A DNA stretch of 64,000 nt from Dryococelus australis. Lineage: Eukaryota > Arthropoda > Insecta > Phasmatodea > Phasmatidae. A program made the position numbers and the translations under genes. Of the stretch, positions 11,880-24,764 are shown one piece after another; the stretch's first letter is position 1, and the number at the start of each line of letters is the position of its first letter. A model generated the notes under the pieces. That model had not been told where the DNA came from and did not search any database. It worked only from the letters and a program-made list of their open reading frames with translations. Location of the stretch: assembly GCA_029891345.1 (NCBI GenBank), contig CM056998.1, forward strand, positions 170,276,332-170,340,331, given 5' to 3'.

Positions 11880-13723
11880 GAATTATCTGGCGTAGAAGCT
11901 AGCCAAGACGATCCACATTTTACGTTAACCGTTGTCAGACTAAGACTCTGAGCGGAATTTCCCCCCCCCCCCCAAGTTGCTTATAATATACGCGTATGCA
12001 ATCCCTATCACGTCATACTGACGTTGAACCAATCCTACTACACCATTAAAACACGGTTCGGGTATCAAATCACCGAGTTTCCACGTGATTGCAGCTGGCC
12101 AATCGCATACAGGCATTGAGGCATGCAGGCAGGTTGGCAGGCAGGCTGGCTCTAGGTGCTTATCATTATTATCTATATATATATACAAACCACACAAACA
12201 GACCAGTCTGTCAGACCCTGTAGAAACTGCCCCAGTCGGAGACATTTCCTCGCAAGCACGACCCGGCGACGATAGGTGGTGCACATTGACGGATCTCGTG
12301 CAGCCGATGGTATTTCCCGTCTGCCCCATCACCATGGCAACGAACCGTGGACAACCTCGGTGACTACTTCGAAGGATGTTAAACAGCTCGTACACGTTAA
12401 AATGAGTGTACGCAGTTTGTATGAGATTGTCAATTAAACGGTGATTTCAAGCAGCCGTGTTTGTCTTTGTTCCTTACCGGACATCCCTGCATCCATACCC
12501 CATGTGATCTCACCTTTAAAACGTACATGTACAATTTCAACTGTGCACAGTACACTTCCTGGATTGGGTCATTTTCGAGAGATAAGCAATTGTTGCCATG
12601 ACTTCTGAATCAGTCGTAATTTTTTAGAGTAATCGCCTCCCGGGTTTATCGGGTGTGCGTGTGTGTATTTACGGTGTGGTAACACGATCCCAGGCTCCAT
12701 ATTTTTGACAGTTCTAGAGGTAAGCAGTGTAGTGTGGAGACTTGTACTCTGTCTCGTATAAGCTAGCGAGATTTTGACAGTTCAACGAATGTTTACTTTT
12801 AGGTTATGTATCCTTTCGCCATCAGCTGGTGCGTAAATCGGAGGCTACACGAAGTCAAGGAAATGGGTTTCGGAAAAAAAAAAAAAAAAAACTTAGCTTG
12901 TTTAGGACATATACGGACAATTACTGGCCCAATAGAAATTACTAGTAATCAAAATCGCTGTACACGAAATATATGTTGATTTAAAAATTATGCAAATCCC
13001 GCGAAAAAATAAAACTATTGGTATATGTTCGTAAATTTATTTTAAATACGAAACCTATTCATTTGATGTTTATAGCTGGTTAGATTCGAGAAAGAGCACA
13101 CAGATGGCGCGCACGACATGGTGAAGCGTGTGAGCTGCGCGCGATACCAACAGATAGCAGGTTCGCCGCCAATATATCCTGCTTTTTAAAACTTGACTTT
13201 TCTCCTATTACTGTCTCGAAACGACACGAATTTGAAATATATTTCGTCAAATTATTTGAAAAAATAATTCAATATTACCATACAATATTTCTGTAGGCTT
13301 TTGGAATTAGTACATATGGAAAGCATGGATGGACAGTGGGAATACGACATGAAAAGATCTAATGTTTGAAGTCGCGTTTCGTTCCGCTATGAATCGTCAT
13401 ATTGTGCATTTCATTTTGAACACCTATACATTACTACTTTAGCACGAAGATTAGTTTGTAACACCTACAACCGCTGTTTTGTGATCACGTAAAATAAAAT
13501 ATATTAATTAGTGTAGGAACTCTTTGTTATTGCGTATTTCGTACTTTGATGTGCGTCGCCAGTGCACTTAGAATAGCCAACTTAATATTAACTTTTGTTC
13601 GTTCGTGCATCAGCTGATACACGATCTTATAAACGGCACTTTGTTTTTTTTTCGTATACGCCAAGTTGACGGGTGGCAGTGTGTGCAGTGGGTGTGAGTG
13701 ATATTGTGGTGCTGTGGTTGCAG
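11880..13723. other. no gene recognised; homopolymers
   Basis: Holds a poly-C run near 11960, a poly-A run near 12875, and a moderately GC-rich stretch (12080-12380) with overlapping frames on both strands but no recognisable motif. It could include untranslated leader or promoter of the long milton isoform; nothing proves it. Confidence 0.4.
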
Positions 13724-13874
13724 GTGGGCGAGGAGGCGCCCGCTCGGTCCAAGCTGGCAGCCCGGGAGGCAGTGGGTCCGCCCAGACCCACCACCCTAGG
13801 GCTGGAAGGCGAGCCCTGGCCGAGCCCCGCGTCGCCAACCCCGCCCCTCACCAAGGACGCCGCCACCATCACAG
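13724..13874 (+). CDS. milton: candidate upstream coding exon, long milton isoform
   Basis: A 151-nt GC-rich island in AT-rich DNA, bounded by ...TTGCAG| and ACAG|GTCTGT. The frame starting at the first base is open and reads VGEEAPARSKLAAREAVG, then a Pro/Thr-rich stretch, ending TKDAATIT plus one base. That leftover G joins the AG at 37810 to make Glu and continues in frame into VCSGEELPEVE. An in-frame TGA lies upstream at 13667 with no ATG between, so this exon would need an earlier exon, probably left of it or outside the window. The upstream pyrimidine tract is weak, and I cannot recall a matching milton N-terminus. It could instead be a GC-rich non-coding island or an exon of another gene. 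A MITE copy starts about 75 bp downstream. Confidence 0.5.
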
Positions 13875-13949
13875 GTCTGTTCACAAGCCCTTCCCATCTT
13901 CTGTCAGTATGCACTAACTATACTATACTGTACTATAGTATCTCAAGTC

Positions 13950-14291
13950 TGTTGACGTATTTCAGCGGGCGCACTGAGTCACATGCGTCCCGTTAAGTTG
14001 GTAACGATGGATGGAAAGTAGTTTAACGTCGAATTAAAAGTGTTGGATGTAACGATTTGTGATAATTTAAATTATTTCTTTCTCTTTATGGTTTTTTTTT
14101 ATGCATCGAAGTGTAAGATTATCTTATTTGTAAAATGTTTACTTTCATAGTAATTTGAAAGTTTCACTTGCACGATTAAAGTAATAGGGCCATTGCAGTG
14201 TTACTTTTACATTAGGCGGGAGAACACACAACGTGTATACAAGTAGATCTTAAGCAGGGTTTTCAAAAATGTTTTTTTTACCGGGAACAAA
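13950..14291. mobile_element. 5'-truncated long-class MITE
   Basis: Matches 3040-3461 and 15523-15942 from CGCACTGAGTCACATG through GTTGGTAACGATGGATGGAA to AAGTAGATCTTAAGCAG and the right end TTACCGGGAACA. The left inverted end is missing. Confidence 0.72.
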
Positions 14292-15520
14292 CTTTTAAAT
14301 TATTACCCGTGTACGACATGTTTGCGTGTTCCCAAAATATGTAGTGTGTCACAACAATCTAGCGTTTTGGTCTAATTAAAATTTTACTTATATTTTATTT
14401 TTTAATTATATTTCATTTCTTAATAATGTGAATGAAAACTAATAATATTTCAGACGAAAACTATTTCTTACTAGGCATTGCCAACATGTGCAGTTTTTCT
14501 CAAAGTTAGCGCGAACAAATGCTGTGCGTTGTCCCTTTGGTGTAATTTTCTAAACCAAGATGTAAGATTTCTTTGCATAATGCAGAGGAATAGTCTGAAA
14601 TTAGTGTACAATTTCATTAGTGTTTGGCACTTATACTAAATATGCACCTCACTAAAAGTTTGAAATATTGTGCGATAAGGTGTGGTAGGAGTTATGTAGT
14701 TCTTTTGTGATCAACAGAGAACACACTAACGCGTTTAATATGCCTGGCACTAGTTGAAAATAGCAGCTTATTATCGCCCACGACTTCCTGAAACACTTCC
14801 AGATTCCACAAGAGCTGCCCAGATGGAATGGAACATCGGCACATTGATTACAACCATGCCACGGCGTGTTAGGGACCTGTTCAGTGCACATGGAGGTCAT
14901 AACACGGCACTAACCTGCAGTGGGAAGAAAGAAACCCTCGCTAGTCAGAGACACCATTAAGTTAATTTTGTTGTTCTTTAGTGTTTGTTTGTGATACAAG
15001 AAAATTGTTTTTGTAAGAAACACTTTGAATGTCACGTTTTAAAGCGGTTCCGTTGGTAGCGTCTGATTGCTGTGCTTTCTATGTATATTCCAAACTTTTT
15101 GTGAGGTACTTGCATAATTTGCAATTAAACGCTGAAGGGTGGTTGTCAACATACAAAGAACCTACCACACGAGGGCTGTAATGTAGTGCCTTCTAAAGAT
15201 GCTAGTGGTTCACATTCTAAGATACAGTCAACATCTTTTGTTGTTTGTGGTTGTTTTCACTTGGTGGTTTTTACTAGCTATGAGTAATTTTGTAGATTCC
15301 AGTGACAGGGAATCTTACATATTCGTCCTTTCTTTAGGAAAATTTCTTTCTAATGTTGTATTCGGGTGCACTAAAAAAACTGGTAAGTGACGGCTCAAGA
15401 GAAGCCTGTGTAGGAAATGAAGTTCTCTGTAGTATTCATACCCATTTCTCCTATATGACGTATAAGTTGCTGTTTAATCATTTAGGATTTGCATTGATTT
15501 ATCATTTAAGGTATTACGTA
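14292..15520. other. little recognised; one transposase scrap
   Basis: AT-rich with no host gene recognised. It encloses the Tc1 C-terminal scrap listed at 14760-14905. Confidence 0.45.
14760..14905 (+). pseudogene. Tc1-like transposase C-terminal scrap
   Basis: The + strand reads MEWNIGTLITTMPRRVRDLF followed by SAHGGHN, which resembles the very end of Tc1-like transposases (W..I....I..MPRR...I...GG). Only about 45 residues are recognisable and there is no catalytic region. A chance likeness is possible. Confidence 0.5.
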
Positions 15521-15522
15521 TA

Positions 15523-15942
15523 AAGGCTGTTCACGATAAAGTGAGCACTTTTGAAATCAACCTTAGAAAAGTCACTGCCCCTGCTTACATATATTTTAAC
15601 GGGTGCGTTGAGTGACATGCTCTAATTGAAGTTGGTAATAATTGATAGAAAGTAGTTTCATATCTTAACATCGAATAAAAAGTGTTAAGTAACCATTCGT
15701 GATAACTTAAATTATTTCTTTCGCTTTGTTTTTTTTTTTTATTGCATCGAATGTAAAAAAGGAGCAGATTTGTATCATATTTACTTTTCCAATAATTTCA
15801 CAGTTTCACTTGATCGATGCATTAGTAAAGTGATGAGGCACATGGTAATGTTAATTTCGCATAAGGCGGAAGAATACACAATGGGCATACGAGTAGATCT
15901 TAAAGAGGGCATTCAAAAGTGTTAATTTTACCGTGAACATCC
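15523..15942. mobile_element. long MITE (about 420 bp), best-preserved copy
   Basis: Left AGGCTGTTCACGATAAAGTG; right, reversed, GGATGTTCACGGTAAAATTA. Both ends are flanked by TATAA-like sequence. The interior is shared with 3040-3461 and the truncated copies at 9451 and 13950. A T-run follows GCTTTG. Non-coding. Confidence 0.8.
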
Positions 15943-18900
15943 TATAATTTGAGACACGAGATTATATGAAGGTGTTTGCGTTACTATTTAAAGCTCCTGC
16001 ATACCGTCTTTTTTTAAATATTTTTAAAAAGCGTTGGAGACCGAGAGGCGCTGTAGCATAAAGGGCGACACTGCCCCACCCAACAAGTTCGCCGTTGCCG
16101 TGTACCTACGGGACTTTCAGCATGACCCAATTATCGTACTGGGGGAAGATTCAGTGCAGGCCCTTGAGTAGTTTTGTTTTCATCCGATGCATACATTTTG
16201 AGGTACGGCGCTTTGATAAAGCCCCTTTTAGCCATTCCGGAGAACTATGACATTGTGTTTATTGCGTGTGTGACTTATTGAAAGAACTCGGTAGCCTTCG
16301 TCCGATGCGCGTGTAGCCGTTGCCAGTACAACACTGCCATCGCTGTTGTTAACTTAGATTACGAAATAAATGTTATGATTTATAGACAATATATACGTGG
16401 AAGATTCATTCACTGAAAAATAGAGCACTTTAATTTTGTTGAGTGTATTTAATATGTTTGTCGTGTATTAATTCCATTAAAACTACCAGGAAAAAAAACA
16501 ACGAAATTTGAAAGCGCATATTTTGGCAAACGGTATTTTAGCACTTTGAGCAAGCCACTCTGTTTTGATAGTTATAATGCGGAAAGAACCGTTCACTGCT
16601 GAGTGTCGGCAGGCATGCATTTTATTTTACTCCATAATCTATACGGCCTGGCAGCATGGACACTTAATCAGTGCATGCTTATTTACTCGCGATATTATTT
16701 ATTACGAGGTTACCGCGGTAGTTCAGATCATAGAGACGATACGTTCGGGTCATGGAGTTGAGGGTGCGAATCCCAGGTCATGAACGTTTCGTTTTTAGAT
16801 TCGGTTTTAGGTTAATATATCTATCCCCCCCCCCCCCCCAAATCATACACTTGCACCCTTCACCCGTCCCTGGCAGTTGACTTCACGGTGTTAAACAGGG
16901 GCATTAAAAACTATGTTTTAATCGTGTTGTGGGGGGATGTTATTAATGCGTTACTTATGGAAGCATGATGTTTTATTGCCCATGATATGTTTTTGTTTGC
17001 GAGACGTTAGCAGTCGAGTCTGCTACTGCGCTACCCGGAAGCTCGATTCCAGAGCAAAGTCATGATTGTGTGCCTATTGTAGATATACAGTCAAAGTATA
17101 ATGTCAGCCGCCTCCCGATTAAGCGACTCGCAAAAAACCGGGGACGATAATAAACCAGGATGTACAGTTGTCGCTACGCGACGCTTATAATTTTCATATG
17201 CACTGTTTCGGTAAGTTTGTATTTATTACCGCGTTCAACTACATCGGTGCAAAAATGCAATCGTAGTTTGGAAATGTCAGTGTATAATTACGAATGCTTC
17301 TATGTTGAAAAATGGGGAAGGTACGTAGGTATCTGGAATGATTGCAGGATTCGTGGACGTCAATTTGTATTTTGGTGTTTCATCTCGTGTCGTGGAGAAT
17401 AACGAACGGCCCCCCTGTGGGGAACTATTACTAAAGGAGTTTTATTAGCTCGCGTTGGGTGGGGGTGTTTATTATCATCGCCATTGGGTGTCCTGTTTGT
17501 AGTTCTTGACCCTGACCTGTTTGAGGTAGTGCATTGCGTTGCGACACACGTGATCGTTTATACAACACGTAGCCGTCGTTTTCTATTACCGTGATCTGTG
17601 CCACGCTCGTTTGTCCGGTAGGCAGGACCAAAAGTCGTATCACACCCACCATGTGCGTGACTCGAAATATAACAGCAAATCGGTAAGGCAATTGGTTCAA
17701 AGGGTCCTGCTGTCCTGCTTGTCCTAATTACGTAGTAAAATGTGTTTGAGATGCTATATCGCTGCGTTGCTCGTCTTATATAAGTCTCGTGTAGGCGCAG
17801 AAGTGAGAAAATAATGCCGTTCTATTTTATATGTTTTGTTATTCTCTTTACGGTTTTAGTGAAAGTGGTGTTTGTGATTCCTACGTAGTTTCAGTACATC
17901 GTCGTTACTGTCAAATATTGGAAACCCCACTAAAACCAAGGAATGACCTTGTCTGTGGATGTGCATGATACAATGTTCAAGCCTGTCCACTCTGCTGTGA
18001 CCCCCAAAACATTGTAAACGAAACCTGTCAGAATTAAAATGAAAGTATTGTATCACACCATGTTGATGCTTAGCCTGAAAGTTAACCTTCATTAGTTGTT
18101 ATTAGTTTAAGAAGTCCACAATTTACAGTAAAAAATCCTGCCTCAACATTTTCAATGTTTCGATTGTCACTATGGTAATGGACGGAAATGTAGCTTCAAT
18201 GACGTCATAGCTTGACATCTGTTATTCCTACTTCCATGACTAAAACAGGTTACACTGTTTTCCTGCACTGTATAATATGTAAAAATGTAAAACGATGTTT
18301 TTACGGTGCACGCATCTTTGATCATTAGTAAACAATTGAAATTTGGGAGCGGGCCCGTGAAGTCGTAATGCGTATTTGTTGAATGTCCTCTACGTGTGCT
18401 AGTCAGCTAACGAATCGCCCTCGGGAGTCGTGACAGAACGTGCAAGTAAACATTATGGGTTGTTTTGTTCTAGTTGCAGAATCACTTTTTTTTTTTATTA
18501 ATCTGTTATCGTTTGTTACGATTTTACGTTTAATTTTAATTCGAACGATTAGTTACTGGGAGAAATCGAGAAATTCCAAGTGCTATACAAAATGTTCAGT
18601 AGTGGATTTTTTTGCAGTCAGTTGAGCAGTTTTAAAATAAATCTTTGAATAATATCACTACTCGTTAGTGCTATATTTGCCGTAAACACAAGACACTGGC
18701 GTACTGTAGCCGGCAGACCTCTGGGCATGTCTGAGCTTGGAGAAGAGATGCGCGCGCAGGCCTGGCCGTGCTTATCGGCTAATCCATCAGCAGTTACGGC
18801 AGGCTTAGTTGTATATAAGGCAATGGAGGACGCAGGACGTTTGCAGAGGTACGGAAACGTTATCACCAGTGTTACGAAATTGCATTTCCCCTCGATATTC

Positions 18901-20551
18901 ATGAACTACCACATATCATAAAACCATACAACTGAAATACTACGTAGTTTGTAACACTCGGTGAAATTTCGTGTAAATTCATGTATGCGTACATTTTAAC
19001 AAAGTATAACTAAACAGTAACTTTAGGCCAATGCATTTCATTTGAACCTATAGAAACGTTTTATAGCTTTATGTGCTCAAAGTCGCGATGGTGGGTGTTT
19101 TTACACATAGTGGACTAACCCGCCGTATAAAGAAAGTCTACACACAGATTATATATAATAAGAAATAAAATAATAATAACTAAACAATGCCGCCGCTATA
19201 ACATATTACACTATACAGTGTAATGTCCATCTACTTTACAAATTCCACCCATTTAATCTGCGTGTAAGCATTCTTGCCGTGTTTAACGGTAGTTCGTTTC
19301 GCCGCGTCTCATAACTTCCTCGTAGTATAACTGTTGACAAGGAGAAGCTTATGACGCTCGTTTCGTTTTAATCGACAGTTCTTGTCAAGATTAATCGATT
19401 GCGTGTAAAAAACATTTGTGTGGCATTGTTATGGGGAAGTTGTATGCGTTTAATGTAAAAAATTATGAAAACTTAGCACAATGTCGGCCAAGTCGAAATA
19501 CAGAAATCGTATACCGTTGGAAAGAGCATCTCAAAAGCAACCCAGCGATACCCATAAAACCCCATATGATCGAATTAAACTGTGCCGGGAACGTATAGAA
19601 AAAAAAAAAAAAAAAAAAGGCGTCCGAGCGCTTCAACGTAGACTTATTCACGCAAAACAAATGGTCGTGCCCCCAACACAGCTACACTTTTTTTTTTTCA
19701 AGTGGTTTGTTTAAGTTCTCATTTTACCGTGAACAGCTTAGATTCACAGTGGCGTTAATTTTTCTCGTGGTCGAATGATACACGGTAGGAGGAAGTATTC
19801 TATCAACTGTGGAAACAAACGCGGTATCACGAAAGTTCAACGATGTAAACAGTAACTTTCAAAATAAAAATCGTATGTGGTGGATGTATGTGGTATCTTC
19901 CCTCAAGCCAGGTGGCTGGTAACAGCGTCGCACTTACCTCGGCTTGGCGAGACGTGATTATACCGTCTCAGGATCTGCTAGCTCGGGCGAGGCGGTCTCC
20001 GAACTATGGGGTTTGCCCTTCTCTCGGGGAATATATAGCCACCAGCTGTGTGCTGCGCCTGTAATGATGATGACCTGTTTGTTGCGGGGGGGGGGGGGGT
20101 GGGGGCAGAAAACACTTGTGACGGATGACGGCAGTTCTGTTGCTAGTGCTTTTGTTGATGACTGTAGTTGATGATGATGACTTCATGCATTACCCGCTGA
20201 AGATCGGCCAGGGACGACGAGGGAAGTGTTATTGTGGTTTATGTGCGTTGCTTCAGTTATTGTGTTCTTGGGGAATGAATCTTGATGTAAAAATTATATG
20301 CGAGAGTTAAAATCGTCATCTTTGGTTATGGTTTTCTTTTGCTTTTATTTGTGTTAACGTATGAGAATTCGAGTGCAGAACGTTAAAAGTATTAGGATTG
20401 TGCGTCAGACTTTGTCTTTGCCATTGTGTTAAAAAGGTCTGTCCTAATAGTCCCTCTGGTGGAAGTCCCACAGATACAATAAGATATAGATTTTTTTTAT
20501 ATTGTTTGACAGTTTTCTCATTGTCATGCAGTAACTTAAAAATGCTCTCTA
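15943..20551. other. no gene recognised; SINE-like piece and homopolymers
   Basis: CpG-rich for this window. It contains poly-C near 16826, poly-A near 19600 and poly-G near 20088, plus a terminal scrap of the MITE family at about 19710-19737 (ATTTTACCGTGAACAGC). An open frame at 19481-19600 starts MSAKSKYRNRIPLERASQKQ and is basic, but it runs into the poly-A tract and is not identifiable. Confidence 0.45.
16708..16782 (+). repeat. possible tRNA-derived SINE head
   Basis: The sequence GGTAGTTCAGATCATAGAG resembles a tRNA A box, and GGGTGCGAATCCCAGG about 35 nt on resembles a B box. The acceptor stem does not pair well, so it is not a working tRNA. A poly-C run follows about 45 nt later. A chance match is possible. 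Confidence 0.45.
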
Positions 20552-20553
20552 TA

Positions 20554-21145
20554 AAGGCTGTCAGGTAATTCGCAGTTACGAACTGCACCCCGTGAATGTG
20601 TTATCAAATCTCAGTAGAAAATACTCTTTGGTAAAAATGTGTAAGACCCTTCGTTTACGACAAAATGCCTTGAAAGGCCCAGAAAACATTGTAGAAAGTT
20701 TGGTATTCAAATTAGATAAAAGTGAGGTGATGTGACAACGTTGCAACTAACGTGTGTGTCGGTTGTGAGGCATACGGCAAGGGAATGAACCAAGCTGAGA
20801 AGTGTCAAAGATGCCATGGAGTTCATATGCAGTGAGTACTGGGACATGACAATGGCCATGGGTGCATCCTGTGGCCAAGCTCCGTGCATGCTGCATTCAT
20901 CCAACGTGCAAAACAGTGCATTGTAATGGGAATAGCAAACTTCGAACACCTGTTATTACGTTTCGACGTTTTGTATGCTGATGCTGTTTGCTGTGCTTAA
21001 CGTGAAAGTCATTTTATCTATTTTATTGTTGTTTTTCTCGTAAACTAAGGGTCTTACGCTGTTTTACCAAAAAAATATTTTCTGCTTAGTTTTGATCACA
21101 GATTCGTGTGTTGCAGTCCGTATCCATGAATTACTTGACATCCTG
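20554..21145. mobile_element. 592-bp element with ~108-bp terminal inverted repeats
   Basis: The left arm (20554-20660) and reversed right arm (21036-21145) share GGTAATTC/AGTAATTC, GAACTGCA/GACTGCA, AGTAGAAAATA/AGCAGAAAATA and GTAAGACCCTTNGTTTACGA. TA flanks both ends (20552-20553, 21146-21147). The interior, read on the minus strand, resembles non-coding parts of insect Tc1/mariner-like repeats (CAGGTGTTCGAAGTTTGC), but there is no transposase. A non-autonomous DNA transposon is the best call. Confidence 0.78.
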
Positions 21146-21147
21146 TA

Positions 21148-24100
21148 GATTAAATCATTGTGAAACTTAAATCCGTTAAATTTTTCAGTATTAATGACAT
21201 CAGTATGGAAATTCAATTAAAACTCTCTCCCTTATAATTTCTTAGAGATAATATTACAACACTGGCTTGACTTCCCTGAATTATCATTTCTTTTTCCTGG
21301 ATTATGATTACGATTGGTAGCTACCAGAGAACTGAACTTTCAGTATTTGGTATTTTGCTAGTTTAAAACACTGGTTCAGTTTTAAGTAAACAGAGTGTTA
21401 GAAAATTAACCTGAAAAGTTGGCTAGGTGTTGAAGGGTATGAAATGTATATTTTGTGTGAACAACCAATGTCTGGCTGGTGGTAACTAATTACTGTCTAG
21501 ATAGATAGGTAGGCTAAAATGCATGTTTGCAGGTCTGCAATCAACTTCGTATTTTTAGGCATGGTAGGCGTAGCCGAAAAGATGTTCCTAGTGTTGCTTG
21601 TTTATTTTAATCACTTAAGAATAAGAGTAATTTATAAAACTCATTGCTCTTTTTTACTTGCTATCGTAAAGGAACTAAGTAACTGCAATGTAAAAGAAAA
21701 AGCAATTATATATTAAAAGCTCAATTTGTCAAACTTACTGTAGATTTGTTGGAATCAGTCGTTCTAATGTTTTCCTGTGGGCAGAGGCTACTAGAAAATT
21801 TGCAATTTCTATACTGTGTTTTAAGTCTATGGGTGCAAGCAAAGAAGCAGTTAGGCTAATATCTTGCATTTACATGTGCCGGAGTGATGAATAGATGCAA
21901 ATTCTGTTCACCCATGTGTAGCTACATGTATATCTTAGAGAAAGAGAGAGTGAGCATACGTGAGAGAGCATGTGTGAGAGAGAGAGAGAGAGAGAGAGAC
22001 CGAACGCGAGAGAGGAGTGTGGCATATAAATTATGATAATATTTCTTGTAGCAGCACATGTGGTGCTGCCTTATATTGCTCTTACGTGAAACTAGCTTCA
22101 ATATGTTAGGTGGCATTTTATAGTAAGTGGTGTGTAGAATTTTAAACTCACATAAATTCTCTTAAATATTTGTATTTTGTTACATTCAGACTGTATAACT
22201 TAAAATTTAAGATTGCATATTTTTTAATTGTTGTGTGAGGGTAAACTGTAAATTTTGGATAATGAAATGCACATTACACAAATCATGTGCAATTAGAGTA
22301 CATAGTTAACATACCTATTTTGGTTTTTATTTGTATTAAACAGTTTGAATTTTGTGATCACCACCACAACACTAAAAATGTTGATTGAGCCATGTTTGGG
22401 TTGAAATAATACTTTTAACACATCGTTGATTACCTAATTATTTCAAGTGCAAATGCAGGAGTTTAACATGGTTTTACTGTTCATAAAAAAGACTAATTGT
22501 AGAACATCCATCTTCTGTATAAAAATTTAAATGTTGTGGGAAGCTGCCTCAGAGTTTAAAACTTGTCTTTGTCATTGATTTTTTTGTATTGGATTAGTAG
22601 GTTGCCTGACATTTGTTACTAAATACATCTTTGATAGGAAGTATCATAGAGCCACCCAAGTGCATTATTAACAGTTGTTCATATTCCATTGTGTCCTCTA
22701 AGTTTCGAGCTCTGTGATGTTTCAAAATAACCTTGCCCATAGAAGTAAATCGACAGTACTACATTTATTTTTAAAAAATTGATCACCCTGGAGGTGTCAT
22801 CGCAGGGGCACATAAATGGGTACAGTTCAGTACATGGCATCTCGTTTGGGCAAGCAAGGCAAGCAGAGCTTGCCCAGACAGTTTCCTGACAATGTTATAT
22901 TTAAAATAAATATTAAATTCTAACTTATGTTTACTTTAAGGTAACTTTTCACTCATGTGGTACACATTATACTCGGGAAACAATACTGTACATTAGAAAA
23001 AAGCTCGTTGGCTCGCAAAACCAAGATGTTAGGAAGCAGCGCTGTAAGTAATGCTTTCAGCAGGTAGGCAGTCGAAATGGTTTCCCAGGCCGACGGGAGA
23101 CAGCAGGGTAGGAAGACCGCCCGGGGAGAGGCGGGGGCTTATGGCTGCGTCAACCTGTGTTAAAAGCTACGAGTGCTTTATTCGCCGAACTGAAGCGGAC
23201 ATAGCCGAAGCTGGCCTACCCGCAGGCAGTTGGCGTGGTGTAGTTTACAGTAACTAGACTGATGTGTGGGCAAATTCGCACGCACAACACGAATCGTATG
23301 TGTTTTTAATTTAATTTAGTTTTGTTGCAGAGAATGTTATACATATTTGTGCGCGATGCATACCGTACATAAATATTATAAAATTACAGTGTGAGACTGA
23401 AAACCAAGTCGATAGAATGAGTGCAACAGAAACATGTGGATGTGTGTGTGGTGTGTGTGTGTGGATTACGAGTGAAGCATTTTTCCAGCAGTGCTTTCAC
23501 TTTTCAGGAAAGATGTTAAATCATATAATAGGGTAAGCCGACACCTGAACTATCACAATACGCAAGAAAGGTAATTTTGTACGTCATTTTCAAAAAAATG
23601 TTTATCAGAAACACTTTTGGTTAGCTGGAAATAAGAGCCTAAACAAACTGTTTTGCTGGCCATGTTTGTTTTCGAAGGATGTTAACACGTGGACTGCAAC
23701 TGGGTATTGTGAACTTAACAGTCTGTGCAATGCTGGTAAAAAACACGAGCGTTCTGAAATTCACATAAATTTGTTTTTGTCTCTTAAAGAATTTGGTAAA
23801 GATAGAGTTGACTGCTTTCCATCTTTACACAAACGAATAATCATTTTTCCTGTCTACTTTTCTGTAAAAACAGAATTGCTCCATATGTAAATGCCTCACT
23901 GTCGACGGGTATTAAAATAATATTTATTTTGAGTGGACCAAAGGTTCCGGGTTTGATGAAGGTATCTTTCTAATATTTTTCACTCGGGCAAATTTTATGT
24001 TTAAAAATATTAATATTTTTACAAGCGGTGTATTTTATATTTAGGTACGAACATTTTTTTAAATGGCACCATTTTGCACCTTGAAATCCAAATTTTCCCG

Positions 24101-24249
24101 GGAGAGGGCCCCCGGACCCCCTCCCCCTCTTTATTGGGGAGATCAATGCCACTACTGCCCCATGCACACAGTAGCTTGCCCATGAAATTATAGCATACAT
24201 CACTGATAGTATGTGTACAGAAAACATACAAATATTGTACCACACCAAG
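21148..24249. other. no gene; GA and GT microsatellites
   Basis: CpG-poor AT-rich DNA. It has a GA run at 21976-21998, a GT run near 23441-23463 and a more GC-rich patch (23020-23260) carrying ATGTTAGGAAGCAGCGCT followed by GTAAGTA. That patch resembles a tiny start exon with a donor, but I have no support for it. A second GC patch (24080-24140) has no recognised content. Confidence 0.45.
21976..21998. repeat. GA microsatellite
   Basis: A short GA run inside a GA-rich, imperfect tract (21940-22012). Confidence 0.85.
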
Positions 24250-24720
24250 TGTTAGGTCTTAAGTGTTCAGATACTCTGTAAAAATTTTGTGACGTGTCGC
24301 AGTGGAAGAGGTGCACAAATCACGTGTGCACATGACCTTCAACAGTGGACTTTTCCGTCAGTCAGCAAAGGTGGCGGCCGCCCAGTGAGTGTCTCGTGCA
24401 GTAGTGTCTCGTTATTTTGGATTTATCCCGGGTCTACATTTTTGGTCCTCCGGGCCGGATAATTAATCACTACGTATGAAGTGAAGCTACGCGCGTGTTT
24501 GTTCGGTTTGTTTTCAATGACTGAAGACTTGTTTGGTTTTGTGGCAAAATGGTGACAGCTATGTAATGTATTTGTGTAGTTTTTCGTGTTGTGCGGTATT
24601 TTGGTTTCTGTACTAGTTACCATTGACTATTGTGCAAAATCGGCAAATGGCGTGTACAGGTTAAGTGGCGAGTTGTTAATAATTGTTCCTGTGGTGTCCT
24701 GCCTATTTTGCTTTTGGTTC
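24250..24720 (+). repeat. left LTR of the Pao/BEL element
   Basis: Begins TGTTAGGTCTTAAGTGTTCA and matches the right copy through CAGTGGAAGAGGTG, TTCAACAGTGGAC and TTGGATTTATCCC. The right border is approximate. Confidence 0.8.
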
Positions 24721-24764
24721 GTTGGCCTAGTGTTAAAAGGTAATTTATCAGAAGGAGTTTCAAA

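Noticed and set aside
16708-16782. Intact tRNA gene
   Set aside because: Boxes are present but the acceptor stem does not pair; kept only as a possible SINE head.
16990-17060. tRNA-like words (GGTAGCGCAGTAGCAGACTC on the minus strand, CTCGATTCC on the plus)
   Set aside because: A- and B-box likenesses lie on opposite strands and no cloverleaf can be drawn.
17856-18092. 78-codon minus open frame
   Set aside because: No domain, no splice or start support, chance length.
19481-19714. Basic open frame beginning MSAKSKYRNRIP
   Set aside because: Reads through a poly-A tract into Lys repeats; no family recognised.
23020-23060. Mini start exon ATGTTAGGAAGCAGCGCT followed by GTAAGTA
   Set aside because: Only six codons and a phase-0 end that does not fit the milton exon at 37810.
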